Positions 20,662 through 31,947 of a stretch of 64,000 nt of DNA are shown here, piece by piece. The first letter of the stretch is position 1. The number at the start of each line of letters is the position of its first letter. The notes beneath the pieces were generated by a model. It ran no database searches. It was not told the origin of the DNA and was given only the letters and a program-made list of their open reading frames with translations. The stretch lies in NCBI GenBank assembly GCA_036417435.1, contig CM070909.1, positions 5,302,597 to 5,366,596 of the forward strand. The letters run 5' to 3'. Source of the DNA: Inia geoffrensis (Eukaryota; Chordata; Mammalia; Artiodactyla; Iniidae). The position numbers were made by a program, and so were the translations under genes.

Positions 20662-22628
20662 CACAGCACTAGTGAGAAATGAGACACACAGAGAAAATAA
20701 TAAAAATGGCTGGGAAAAGACTGCCCAAGTGAACCTGAAAATCAAAGGGCAACAAATTAAACAATTTGAAAACAAAAACACGACAGGGAGTTGGTTCTCT
20801 GAATATTTAAAGGATCTTACTTGTAGCGAAATTGTGACTCCCACTCCCTTTCCTCTTTCCAGTCGCCCCACTACTTTTCATCTTCCCCCTCAAGACCCAA
20901 CCCCTAGTGACCCATCCCAGGAACTGCCCCTGTAGGCACATCTACTACAAGCACAAATGTAGTAGGACTTGGATGCTGCCATGAAGCAGGTTAAGGAGAA
21001 GATGAGACAAGAAGACCGATACACAATGTGTATAAAAGTCAAAGCATTTCAAGCTAGAACATAAAACAAAACAAAAGAAAAAAACATGAGAGCGCCTTCA
21101 TACACTTGACTGACAAATGATCTTTACTTTTCCTGACTTGAGTGGGGTCCTGCACCATCCCATGCACGTGAGCTGGACCTCTGTCCCTAGACATCTTACT
21201 CCTGCTTCGCTCAGGATCGTAGGAGTCTGCAGAGCTAAGTCCACCCAAACCTGCGAGAAGGGCCTCCTCTGGGCTAAGTGTGGTCTGAGTTCTGGTGTGT
21301 GTGTGTTCGGCGTTGTATTGGATACTGGATTTCCCCCCGACTTCCCAGCATAACAGCACATCTTAGAAAAGCGGCTAAGCTCCTGAGAAAACTCCGGACG
21401 AAAGGAGAGAGCCTGCAGGGGTCCCCACGCTCAGAGCCCCCCTTTAGCCACCGTGCCAACAACGGAGCGTTACTCTCCTCCCTCAGTCAGCAGGATGCAT
21501 TGTTCTTGGGCTGCAACACGAGTGGGATAAACAGCAGCTGTGAGGCCCCTGCCCCTCCGCCTCGGAGGCCCAGCTGCGGAATGTGAGAAGCCCCGCCTCA
21601 GTACAGCCGGTTCTGACGGCTCTCCAAAGACAGAGCTCATGGAGATGGGGACATCAGACCACTCATTACACACAAAATATCACCTGCAAGGAAACAGTAG
21701 GAGGAGGCTGAGAAGTCACAATAGCCGTTAGCACTAATATCTTCCTATATTCTGCATATGCAATAACTAGAGAAACAACATAGTTTTGCCTAATTTATAT
21801 AAATGTGTTTGCATCTGCCAAGCCTTATGTAATCTCTGAGTCAATTTTCAAGTTTTTCTACTTTTTTTTTCTTAACTTTTATGGTGCTTTCCTGCACCGC
21901 CATCCCTCGGATTCTTTAGGTATGTAGTGAATTTGCACTTTCCAGGGTAGGTATGTTCTCTGAATATAGGGCCCTGCACGTCTCTGGCCACGTTTTCGTC
22001 TACTGAAGTCATTACCACTGAACTTGGGGCCCACAGGACATAACTCGTGCTCACCGGGAGCACTAGTTTCTCTGTGAGGCACAGCGCAGGCTTCTGCACT
22101 TAAGACCACGAGGCAGCACTTCAGCACTGTGCCCGGAGGCCATTGTCTACAGCAAAAACACCAACAAAAAGCACAAAACCGTGAAAACGTGGCACAGCGT
22201 GGACCTCTTGTTTAAGAGTGAATAAGACACTTGTTTCCAAAAGGAGCAGAACCAAGAAGGAGAGCACTGCTTCCACCCACCAGAGCTGGGAACACGCGGG
22301 CGCTTGGACAGCTCTGCGCGTGTCTGCATGTCCTCAGAAGCCCTGCCAGCTCTGACTCTGGGGTTACAAATACATTTTAGCAAGTAGACAAATTCACAAA
22401 TACAGAATCCTGTAACTGTACAAAGTAGAGAATGCGAATGTTTTGTGGGTGAAATCTTGCATGTAACCAGAAATCAAGAAAACGTGGTTCTTCAGCTTTC
22501 AGAACGTGGAGAATGTTATCCCAAGTACACTTTGGGATGCACTAGCCTTCGTGCATAGAAGTGACAGTGCCACGTTCCCTAACTCCACTGTCATTAGGCC
22601 ATATATTGGGAGATGGTTTTCTGTTATT
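20662..22628. other. Unassigned region
   Basis: About 2 kb with no named repeat and no exon that I can support. CpGs are modestly elevated near 21370-21640. Overlapping open frames of 60-102 codons on both strands have no domain. The AT-rich piece at 21720-21860 looks unique and could be conserved non-coding DNA, but that cannot be judged from one sequence. Confidence 0.4.
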
Positions 22629-22820
22629 GGCCATGTACTAGCTCGAAGCCAGCGATTCTCAAAGCATGGCCCTGGATGGAACTGTTAGAAATGCAAATTC
22701 TCTAGCAGATGCAAACTACTACATATAGAATGGGTAAACAACAAGGTCCCATTCTATAGCACAGGGAACTGTATTCAATATCCTGTGATAAACCATAATG
22801 GAAGAGAATATGAAAAAGAA

Positions 22821-22853
<33 letters not shown>

Positions 22854-23070
22854 GTACGACTGAGTCACTGTGCTGTACACCTGAAACTGACACAACATTG
22901 TAAGTCAACTACACTTCAATTTTTAAAAATAAAAGAAATGTAAGTTCTTGGGCCCTACTCAGGTCTACAGGATCAGAATCTCTGGTGATGGATCCAGCAA
23001 TCTGGGTTTTAAAAAGCCCTCGGGGAGATTGTGCTGTGCCCACAAGTTTGACAACACTGCTCTAAGCCAT
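22629..23070 (+). mobile_element. MER5A-like hAT element, split by an L1
   Basis: The left half GATTCTCAAAGCATGGCCCT, TTAGAAATGCAAATTCTC and the right half CTTGGGCCCTACTCAGGTC, GGATCAGAATCTCTGGTGAT, AGCAATCTGGGTTTTAAAAA, TTTGACAACACTGC form one MER5A-type element once the L1 at 22703-22933 is removed. Confidence 0.85.
22703..22933 (+). mobile_element. L1 3' end nested in MER5A-like element
   Basis: A 5'-truncated L1 tail: CAACAAGGTCCCATTCTATA, GTATTCAATATCCTGTGATA, a TG/TA run at 22821-22852, CACAACATTGTAAGTCAACT. The duplicated target AGAAATG(C/T)AA(A/G)TTCT lies at about 22688-22702 and 22934-22948. It carries an inherited but expanded TG/TA microsatellite. Confidence 0.9.
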
Positions 23071-23119
23071 GCAACTCAGCTGGTCCCCCTGGTGGCTACT
23101 GGCCTGTGGTGGGCCTGCC

Positions 23120-23310
23120 TCGCTATCCTTCCCTGTGGAAAGAGCCAGGGCTTCAAAGTCAGAATTGGGGTCAAATCCTACTTCTGCCTTTTGTAACGGG
23201 GAGACCTTAAATGACTGAGATACTCTGACCTCACGGTTTCCTCATCTGTGAAAATGTGGAGATTAAAAGAAATAGGATGAGAGGCCCTCAGGAAATGTTA
23301 GCATTCTTTT
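23120..23310 (+). mobile_element. MIR SINE, diverged
   Basis: GGCTTCAAAGTCAGAATTGG, CTGCCTTTTGTAACGGGGAG and CTCACGGTTTCCTCATCTGT follow the MIR order. The copy is diverged and non-coding. Confidence 0.65.
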
Positions 23311-23468
23311 ATTTCCCTCCCTTTCATTATTCGTTCCTGAATGAAACATGATGGGTGATGAAAAAAAACCCAGAGAGACAGTGTTCTTTCTTTAGAATAG
23401 AACAGAGCTTGGGGTTTATCTCGGAGAAAACAATTACTATTTTCATCACTCTCCCTCCCTTTCCATCC

Positions 23469-23487
23469 ACCCCCCCCACCCCCCGTG

Positions 23488-23528
<41 letters not shown>
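23469..23528 (+). repeat. C-run and (CT)n microsatellite
   Basis: Eight C, A, six C, then after GTGCTT about nineteen CT units (23490-23528). It is polypyrimidine throughout, so it is a candidate for triplex and i-motif structure. Length is probably polymorphic. Confidence 0.93.
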
Positions 23529-23531
<3 letters not shown>

Positions 23532-26369
23532 TAAGGAAAGCTGAGACTCTGCTCTCAGTGTAGCCAGAGGGGGGAAAACACACCGATGTCCTTCAAAGAG
23601 AACTCAGACTGTTTCACTGAGCTCCTTTACCTTCGTAAACAGTCAAAAAGTAAGTCCCTGGACCCCTTACATTCCTATTTCCCTTCTGGCTTCTGCCTCT
23701 GCCCAGCAACTTTTCATTCTGCTCTCCTTTAGCCTAAGGCACTAGGAATTCCTTGCAGTTGGCTTGCGAGGATCCTTGAGGGCTTTATTTGAAAAATGGG
23801 TCAGTACAGTCTACTGCCAACGCCTCCCCCATCACCAACCCCCCAGATGGAGCTGAGGGAGAATACAGGTTGCAACTTGCCAGCCCTTATCCTGAGCCAC
23901 ACCGTCACTAAAATCAAAATAGAGCCCAGCAAGGTGCTGTGTTCATAGAATGTAACTCTGTGTATTGGAAATTGCCTTTTTTGGTTCCTCCTAGGATTGC
24001 AGTTGGTCTTCTTTGGCTGCCTGCAGTGACACTACCTTCCTGTAGACCTGCTACTGCTGCCAGCGTATAAAATAGTTTGCCGCAGTCTTGATTCCTTGCC
24101 CCCGAGCATTGGTAACGCATGACGCTCGGTTAGCATTCAGCAGGCTAACCGACATTTACAGTGAGGAAGAGTGGGTTGCAGTCTTGGAATTTTACTGGTA
24201 AAAACCAACAGGAATTTAATGGTAAAAACCAACTGCCCTGTTCTGAGCCAGGGCAATTCCTTAATACAGGTTTCGAGATATCTCACCAGCCTTCCTCACC
24301 TTAATTATTTTATGCTTCAACTCAGACTCTGCTTCAGCTGGACACACCTATTACCATCTCCTTCCCCATGCAATTTCCTTCTCTAGAAAGCAGAGCTGGA
24401 GGAAGCTGAGACCCAGAAAAGAGAGGTGGTTGACCCAGATCACATTTGGGTCCAGGGCTCCTTCTCTAGCATCACATCTCTCTTTCCGACTCCTAAGCCA
24501 TTATCTCAGGCCTTCCCTATAATTCCAAACCTTGCTTTCTCCTTTCTACCAAAAGCCTGCCCTCAAACCTGTCAAATGTCTCTTGAAAATTCATCTTCTT
24601 TGAGAAATCAGACCTTTCTGATCCTCACCTGACTCGGATCACCCCATTTACTACGAGATCCTCTTTCTCTTTCAAGCAAAGAATTAAAGACCGTAGGACC
24701 ACAGCCATTTCTGGCTTAGAGGATTATCCCAATGTTTATAGATAAGGACCCCAACTAGCTAAGTCATTTGTCTGAGGTCCCTAAACTGGTTAAGGAACAA
24801 AGCCATGTCCAGAACTCAAGTCTTTGGGTCCGCAGTACAAGATTTTCTGTTTTTACTGCATGGAAGTCTCTATCTGTGCTTCTTTTCTCAATCAATATTA
24901 TGTCTTTACATGAGGTCCCATCTTCTAATATCCTTTGTCACCATTACCATTATCATAATGTCAATCAACAGCACGACTCAGCAGCTCCCCAGAGCACCCT
25001 GCATGGTGCCAGTGTGTACTCTGTAACCATTACCGATGGCCCAGCCCCTTAACTCTTTTTCCTTATATCCCAAATGATTCCAGCTTTATCACCCAATGAG
25101 TATCCATCACCCTCAAAACTCAAGGAGACCGGAGTTGGTACAATGAAAGACACATTGCTACTGAGGCAGGAAATCCACTCCTTTATCTGAAACACCAAAT
25201 ATCAAAATACAACTTGCTGAACTGAAAGAGCCTGATAGATGGTGCTCATATGGGACATAATATCATGGAAGTTGACCCAAGTCTTGTCTAGTAGGACTCA
25301 CAGGACCTGATACCAACTAGTGTGAAGGTGCTGGATTTCAGAAGAGCCTGTTACACCCTGGCTACAGTGTACTGGCAGCAAGGAACTCCTGACTCAAGCT
25401 GGGCCAATCCGACTCTCTGATAGCAGTTTAGCACTGAGAGCTAACACTCTGGTATGTGTCCTGTGGAGGTTAGAATTGTGCAGGGATGTAAACCTAGGGT
25501 CCAGATGGCCATGCCTGATGAAGCTGTGAAAGAATCTCAGAGAAGCAGAGGTAAGACACTCAAAGAAACAGACAGCGATCTTGGGTCCTGATTCCCACTC
25601 CTGGTTCCAGCTCTTTGTGGTTTGTAGGAAACCCAATAAACCCACTAAGCCCTCTCTACTCCCCTTTCTTCCATTTTTTCCCTTTGGCCTGAACGAGTTG
25701 AGTGGGTTTCCTTTGCAACCAGGAAGTCTTAAGTAAGACCCTGCCCTTCCTCCCAGAGCTGAAAGGTGAATGGGGCAGCTGCCCCTGGCTGGGAGGTCAG
25801 GGAGAGGCTTGCCAAGGACTGGAAGGCAGTGACTGTTTCCCTCTCTGTAGGTGGTAGTGCCGGTCAGGCTGTGATTTTCTATGAATCAGAGCTCTCTAGC
25901 ACAGGTGTTTCCCTTGGGCCAGGTAAACACAGCAACTGTTGCCAGCCTTCAGCACTCACACAATTTAACTGCCTCTCATGCACTTCTTTCTGAAGCACCT
26001 GGAGGACACTTTTGTTTGGCTGGGGACAGAAACAAGCTCCAAGCCTTATTAAAGTGAATCCAACTGGTCTTGGCTTTTTGCCTCTAATCTCTGTTGGGAA
26101 GTAGAGATTCTCCAACTTTAGTCACTAGCACTGCTTTTAAGATTTTTGACATTTCCACATACCATAATTTTCTTACTATTTAAAAATATATGTATTTAAA
26201 AAATTTTGTTTCTCCTAACCTATAATATTCACTAATGAAACCATAGGCTTTAATGTATATTATATTTTTTCTAACAAATATTAAAATGAAAAACTATTAC
26301 CAAAAAAAAAAAAACCATATTTTTTACCACCTAAGATCATTGTGTGTGCACCACCTCAGGAAACACTAG
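23529..26369. other. Mostly unassigned; possible L2 and MIR pieces
   Basis: About 2.8 kb without an exon that I can support. 24430-24660 (CTGCCCTCAAACCTGTCAAA, TCATCTTCTTTGAGAAATCA) resembles diverged L2 in sense orientation. 24690-24860 (TTTATAGATAAGGACCCCAA, AACAAAGCCATGTCCAGAAC) resembles antisense MIR. The remainder shows nothing recognisable. Confidence 0.4.
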
Positions 26370-26600
26370 TATAATGCGGGTTTTGGAGTCAGGCCTGGTT
26401 AAGCACTGCCGCTTACTACCTGTATGACCTTGGACAAGTCATTTAATCTCTCTAAACTTCAATTTTGTCATATGAAGTGTCTTCCTCGGGATTTTGGTGA
26501 GGATTAAATGGGATAACGTTACATATAGCATATTTCATCTGTGTAGCACAATGCCTAGCACACAGGACATACTCGGTAGATGTTAACTACCATGGCTGTT
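26370..26600 (+). mobile_element. MIR SINE
   Basis: A clear MIR: TTTGGAGTCAGGCCTGGTTA, CTTACTACCTGTATGACCTT, AATTTTGTCATATGAAG, GAGGATTAAATGGGATAACG, GCACAATGCCTAGCACACAG, CGGTAGATGTTAACT. Confidence 0.85.
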
Positions 26601-27600
26601 GGTACTATACCCTCTACTCCTTCACTTTGTTCACTCCTCTTCATTTCCTTTCTTGTCTTCTCAGTTGAGGTTTGAATCAGAAACCAGCATGAAATGGGTT
26701 TGCTTACTGAAGTGTATGGAATTTATACAAATCCCTTCAGTGGCCAGGGTAGAAAGCCAAGCATGCAGCCTCTGCTTGGTCCAGATCTGTGGTATCTAAT
26801 GATGTGACTTACTGCTCTGTCTGCAGCAGTGGCTGAGATAATGACATTGTTTCCATAGAATCTAGTTCCTAAGGTGTTCAAAGCCCCACAGGCATTGTCT
26901 AACTCATCCCTACGGAGTGTGGACCAGCGTTATCTTCCTCGTTTTTCAGGTGGGGGAATCGAGACCCTAACAGGCCTGGTCTGGTTAGCAGCAACTCTGT
27001 GACAGAGCCGCACAAAAGTGCCCAGGCCCCCCGGTTCAGAGGCCACGATACTGCCGTAGCGCACCACGTCCCACGGGACGTGGAATGTCATGCGAGTCTT
27101 CCAGAAGAGAGCGGGAAGAGTGTTCCAGCTCAAATAAAATGGGAACAACGCTGGGTGAAACACAGTTAAGACCGGCTCCTTTTCTGCAGCACTTCAACCT
27201 CTCACATGCCAATGTGCATTAGCATTCACCAACAGAAGGACAGAGGATACTTCTGCAGATGTGACCACAGCCCTACCTACTTAGCAGTCCTTAAGATAGC
27301 TTTTCTCAGAGCACTAGTTTGGAAGCAGGGCCTGAGTTGAGGATACTGGTAGGAATTCTCCTCATCTGATTCCTTTCCATTATAAATTCAAGCTGCCCCT
27401 GGGATGCTGAAAAAGAGCCATGTCTGAAGTTATCCTACTCCCGCAGCCCTCTGGTCCCAGCCTGGAGGCTAACATCTCATTCCTGTATCACAAGTCATTA
27501 CACACCCAGGGAGCTGATTCCCTCCACGGCTTGCCTTGGTCACACAATTGCTAATGGGCAATATTTCAGCTCTTCATCTGGTCCTTTTTAAAACTAAAAA
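26601..27600. other. Unassigned; diverged antisense MIR core
   Basis: 26860-26990 (CATTGTCTAACTCATCCC, TTCAGGTGGGGGAATCGAGA) looks like an antisense MIR remnant. The remainder holds no feature I can name. Confidence 0.4.
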
Positions 27601-28145
27601 GGGGACCTCCCTAGTGGTGTAGCGGTTAAGAATCCGCCTGCCAATGCAGGGGACACGGGTTCGAGCCCTGGTTCAGGAAGATCCCATGTGCCGTGGAGCA
27701 ACTAAGCCCGTGCGCCACAACTACTGAGCCTGTGCTCTAGACCCCGTGAGCCACAACTACTGAAGCCCGCGCGCCTAGAGCCCGTGCTCCGCAACAAGAG
27801 AAGCCACCGCAATGAGAAGCCCACGCGCAGCAACCAAGAGTAGCCCCCGGGCTTCCCTGGTGGCGCAGTGGTTGAGAATCCGCCTGCCGATGCAGGGGAT
27901 GTGGGTTCGTGCCCCGGTCCGGGAAGATCCCACGTGCCGTGGAGCGGCTGGGCCCGTGAGCCGTGGCCGCTGAGCCTGAGCATCCGGAGCCTGCGCTCCG
28001 CAACGGGAGAGGCCACAACAGTGAGAGGCCCACGTACAGCTGAAAAAAAAAAAAAAAAAAAAGAGTAGCCCCCGCTCGCTGCAACTAGAGAAAGCCTGCG
28101 CGCAACGAAGACCCAAAGCAGCCAAAAAATTTATTAATTAAATTA
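27601..28145 (+). mobile_element. CHR-type SINE, long form, interrupted by a short-form SINE
   Basis: The outer element runs from GGGGACCTCCCTAGTGGTGT to CAAAGCAGCC and an AT-rich tail. At AAGAGTAGCCCCCG it is split by the inner SINE at 27850-28060 and then resumes with the same AAGAGTAGCCCCCG and CTCGCTGCAACTAGAG. Confidence 0.95.
27850..28060 (+). mobile_element. CHR-type SINE, short form, nested in a long-form SINE
   Basis: A complete short form from GGCTTCCCTGGTGGCGCAG to GAGAGGCCCACGTACAGC plus poly-A. The 14-bp target duplication AAGAGTAGCCCCCG is exact at 27836-27849 and 28061-28074. It shows the short form was active after the long form had inserted. Confidence 0.96.
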
Positions 28146-29349
28146 AATTAATTTTTTTTAAAAAGACCACAGCACTCCTAGAAACAGAAGTGAAGTATCC
28201 TGACTCATGGCTTAAGGCCAGTTTTCACTGCTGAAGTGATTCCTTGGCTTAAACGTGCAGGTTAGCCATATGACTGAGCCCTTTGAATTATCCGGACTCT
28301 GTGTTACTCATTTGGATGTTTAGCATGAAATACTGTGTGGGGAGGGAAGGAAGAGACAGTCGTGGAAACATCTGCTTTAGAAATATAAAGTGGACCCAAA
28401 AATATATCTCCACAGGGGAACCCCCTTGTTATACTGACGAGGAATTTGAGAACCAATCCCGGGTAGAGAGTCACCTTGGTTATGTCAGGCTCTTCCTTAG
28501 TTTAGTGGTCATGCTAAGGATGGATGAGCAGCATTCCCACCCCCAAAGTTGGGGCTCCCTTGCTGCAGGAGAAATGGAGCACAGTCAACAGACAGAGCCT
28601 GAAGAGGAGGTCATGTGACAGAGGATTCATGCTCTATGCACTTGTGTTTTCTGAAGAGGTTTGAGACAGCTTGAAAAAGGACATGCACACCATGAGGTAA
28701 GTATCAGGATTGCTGAAAGTAAGAGGAAGCAAAGCAGAAACTCCACCATACATACTGAGGATACATTTGTCTCTGAGCTTTCTGGCAACCACAACAGAAA
28801 GGGAAACATGTTATAAAGAAAGGTGGATGCCTACCAATTATCCACAATAGAAAAAGATTTTCCTGGAACTAAATTCTTTAAAAAATTTTTTTCACCTAAG
28901 ACCTTATCTTAGGGGCTACTGTGCAATATAATGGGCAATGTCCTGGACAGTGGCTTTACAATAAATGCAGAAATTTTCGATCCAAGCTTGTTTCCTGTAA
29001 ACAAGCTACGGCATCAGACTGGTCTCTGATGAAGAGCAAGATACTTACTATTTCTAGGCCTCAGTTTCCTCTCCTATAAAATGAAGGAATTGCCTTTTAG
29101 ATCAGAGAAGAGGTAGGAAAACCTATCAAATTCATCTGCGAGTTTATTCAAAATACACGTTTTTTACATTTTCCCTACCACCTGCATATCAAATGCTTTG
29201 TGAAAAATCATTCCAGATGACTTACCAGTAATGAGGGTAACATAACACTCATGTACTCTCCACTTAACATGAACAACTGTTAACATTTAGTCGTATGTTT
29301 TTTAGACCTTAAAAGTAAAACGAAGGAATAAAGCATTACAGATACAGAT
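28146..29349. other. Unassigned region
   Basis: No exon or clear repeat. An open frame of 111 codons at 28283-28618 (plus) has no recognisable domain, no supported splice context and no Kozak-like start. 29190-29330 has L1-like texture (AACAACTGTTAACATTTAG). Confidence 0.4.
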
Positions 29350-29990
29350 GAAGTCCCTGTATCAGTTAGGATGGGCTAGGCTCTACCGCAGTAACAGACA
29401 TAGAGCTCCATCCTCTTAGGGGCTGAAAACAGCAAAGGTCTGTTTCTCGATCATGCTTCATGTTCACTGTGGGGCATTTGGGGACTTAGTTGTGTGCTGT
29501 CCTCACTCCAGGACCCAGGCTGAGGAAGTAGCCTGAAACATCGCTAGTCACTACGGCAAAAGCAAAAAGGCACAGTAAATTGTGCACGTGGTTCTTTTTA
29601 TTTTTTCCTTACATTTTTAAAATTGAAGTATAGTTGATTTACAATGTTGTGTTAGTTTCCGCTGTATGGCAAAGTGATTCAGTTATACATTTATATATAT
29701 ATATATATGTTTAATATTCTTTTCCATTATGGTTTATCACAGTAAATTGAATATAGTTCCCCATGCTTCTTAAATCTTCCACCCAGAAGTAACACCTCTA
29801 CTCACATTCTTCTGGCTAAGGTAAGTCATAGGGCCATTCCTACCTGCTGAGAACGTGAGGAAGTACAGTCCTACCGCACCTTTAAGGAAAGCCAGAATAT
29901 TTGTGAACAGACCCAACGATGTCCCCTGTGCTTCTCTCCCCAGATAAGAGTTTCCTTTCTGTTCAGAGCCAGCCACTACCATGAACTAGG
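29350..29990. mobile_element. Old unnamed interspersed repeat, split by an L1 tail
   Basis: 29355-29590 (CTGTATCAGTTAGGATGGGC, AGGTCTGTTTCTCGATCATG) and 29766-29990 (ATAGGGCCATTCCTACCTGC) look like parts of one old dispersed element. Between them, about 29605-29765 is an antisense L1 3' tail (TATAGTTGATTTACAATGTT, GCAAAGTGATTCAGTTATAC). Confidence 0.5.
29605..29765 (-). mobile_element. L1 3' tail, antisense, short
   Basis: About 160 bp matching the start of the antisense L1 tail at 30662: AAGTATAGTTGATTTACAAT, GGCAAAGTGATTCAGTTATA, GGTTTATCACAG. It is severely 5'-truncated. Confidence 0.85.
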
Positions 29991-30661
29991 TGCATATCTA
30001 GACCCTAGTTTATATTTTTACTGCAAAGCAGCATTTATAAATAATATATACCATCAATTTGTGTGTTTCACAAAACATTTGTTAATGATATCACACTTTT
30101 ATGTTATCCTACAATTTGTTAAATGAACATTTTGTTTTCAGGATTTATTTATGCTGAGTCATATCGATCCGGCTCATTTATTTAATCTGCTGCATAGAAT
30201 TCCATACCATCAATAGACTGTGACTTATTTATCCATCCCCTACAGATGAACAAACTGTTTCTAACTTTTTATAATTACTGGTAGTGTGTATTGTAAATAT
30301 GTTTGGGAGTGTCCCCTGGCAGTCTTTCTCTGCTGGGTTTAACAAGACAAATGTCAAAATGCAACCACTGCATGTAATGAACTAACTTCCCTCCTAAGCA
30401 TCTATTCATAATACCAGTATGCACGATCCTTGGGAGAGTTGAGAGAGTCGTCACGCAAATAATTGTCTGTATACCATGGTTCATATGAAGAACCCATATG
30501 AGAATTTGCTGAGAGTATAACATAGAAGTAGATGGCGAGGTTTTAAAATACGGACATTTTCAACTTTTCTATGTATTGCCAGATTGTTCTCCAAAAATTG
30601 TAATTCCCATCAGATGTGAATGAGTTCTCTTTTTCTGACACCTTTACCAACACTTGTTATT

Positions 30662-31299
30662 TTTCTTTAATTTAAAAAAAAACTTTACGGAAGTATAGTT
30701 GATTTACAATGTTGTGTTAATTTCTTCTGTACAGCAAAGTGACTCAGTTATACATATATATATCCTTTTTCATATTCTGTTCCATTATGGTTTATCACAG
30801 GATACTGACCATAGTTCCCTGTGTTATACAGTAGGACCTTGTTGTTTATCCATCCTATATATAATAGTTTGCATCTGCTAATCCCAAACCCCCAAACTTT
30901 CCCTCCCCCATCTCCCTCCCACTTGGTAACCACAAGTCTGTTCTCTAAGTCTGTAAGTCTGTTTCTCTTTGGTAGATAAGTTCATTTGTGTTGTATTATA
31001 GATTCCACATATACGTGATATCACATGGTATTTGTCTTTCTCTTTCTGACTTACCTCACTTAGTATGATAATCTCTAGGTCCATCCATGTTGCTGCAAAT
31101 GGCATTATTTCATTCTTTTTTATGGCTGAGTAATATTCCATTGTATATATATACCTCATCTTCTTTATCCATTTATCTGTCAATGGACATTTAGGTTGTT
31201 TGTCTTGGCAACTGTAAATAGTGCCGCTATGTACATAGGGGTGCACATATCTAGTTTTGTCTGGGTATATACCCAGGAGTGGGATGCTGGATCATATGG
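30662..31299 (-). mobile_element. Younger L1 3' end inserted in older L1
   Basis: A 5'-truncated L1 of about 640 bp in antisense. The 14-bp target duplication CAACACTTG(T/C)TATT is at 30648-30661 and 31300-31313. It includes the C-terminal ORF2 coding remnant at 30878-31246 and the 3' UTR. Confidence 0.93.
30878..31246 (-). pseudogene. L1 ORF2p C-terminal remnant
   Basis: About 122 codons remain open on the minus strand. They contain the conserved ORF2p C-terminal block IYTMEYYSAIKKNEIMPFAA, then WMDLEIIILSEVSQKEKDKY, and run on into 3' sequence rich in Q, T and G. Endonuclease and reverse transcriptase domains are absent because the insertion is 5'-truncated, so it cannot make a working protein. 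This is the best-preserved coding sequence of any kind in the window. Confidence 0.88.
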
Positions 31300-31620
31300 C
31301 AACACTTGCTATTATCAGACATTCTACTGTGGCCAATCCCATGAGTGGGAAATAGCATCTCATTGTTTTAGGTCATGTGCCCCTGATTACCAGTGAAATG
31401 AATGAGCATTTTTTCATAGTTAGCAGTTGCATTTCTTTTTCTGTGCAACACTGTTCAAATTCTTTGCCCATTTCTCTTCTGGGTTGTTTATGTTTTTCCT
31501 GTGGATTTGTAGTAGTTGTTATACATTTTGAATCTAATAATTCATCTGTTACTATGTGGCCATCTCCAGGCGATTCTGGTACCTCCTCCACCTACACATC
31601 TCCTGCCACTAAAGTCATTA

Positions 31621-31947
31621 CTTTTTTTTTTTTTTTTTTGGCTGTGTTGGGTTTTCGTTGCTTCACACGGGCTTTCTCTAGTTGCGGCGAGCGGGGGCTA
31701 CTCCTCGTTGTGGTGCACGGGCTTCTCATTGCACTGGCTTCTCTTGCTGCGGAGCATGGGCTCTAGGCACACGGGCTTCAGTAGTTGCAGCACACAGGCT
31801 CAGTAGTTGTGGTGTGCACGGGCTCAGTAGTTGTGGCACACGGACTTAGTTGCTCTGAGGCACGTGGGATCTTCCTGGACCAGAGATCGAACCCGTGTCA
31901 CCTGCACTGGCAGGCGGATTCTTAACCACTGCACCACCAGGGAAGTT
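31621..31947 (-). mobile_element. CHR-type SINE, long form, antisense
   Basis: T-run, GGCTGTGTTGGGTTTTCGTT, GGGCTTTCTCTAGTTGCGG, repeated CAGTAGTTG segments, TCGAACCCGTGTCACCTGC and CACCACCAGGGAAG at the end. The target duplication is unclear. Confidence 0.92.

Larger units (their letters stand above)
29991..31620 (-). mobile_element. Old L1-like fragment, antisense, split by a younger L1
   Basis: 29991-30661 (ATTCCATACCATCAATAGAC, CCAGATTGTTCTCCAAAAAT, CTTTACCAACACTTG) and 31300-31620 (TAGCATCTCATTGTTTTAGG, AATGAGCATTTTTTCATAG, CAAATTCTTTGCCCATTTCT) are consecutive in an antisense L1 region. The join is restored by removing 30662-31299. Confidence 0.75.
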
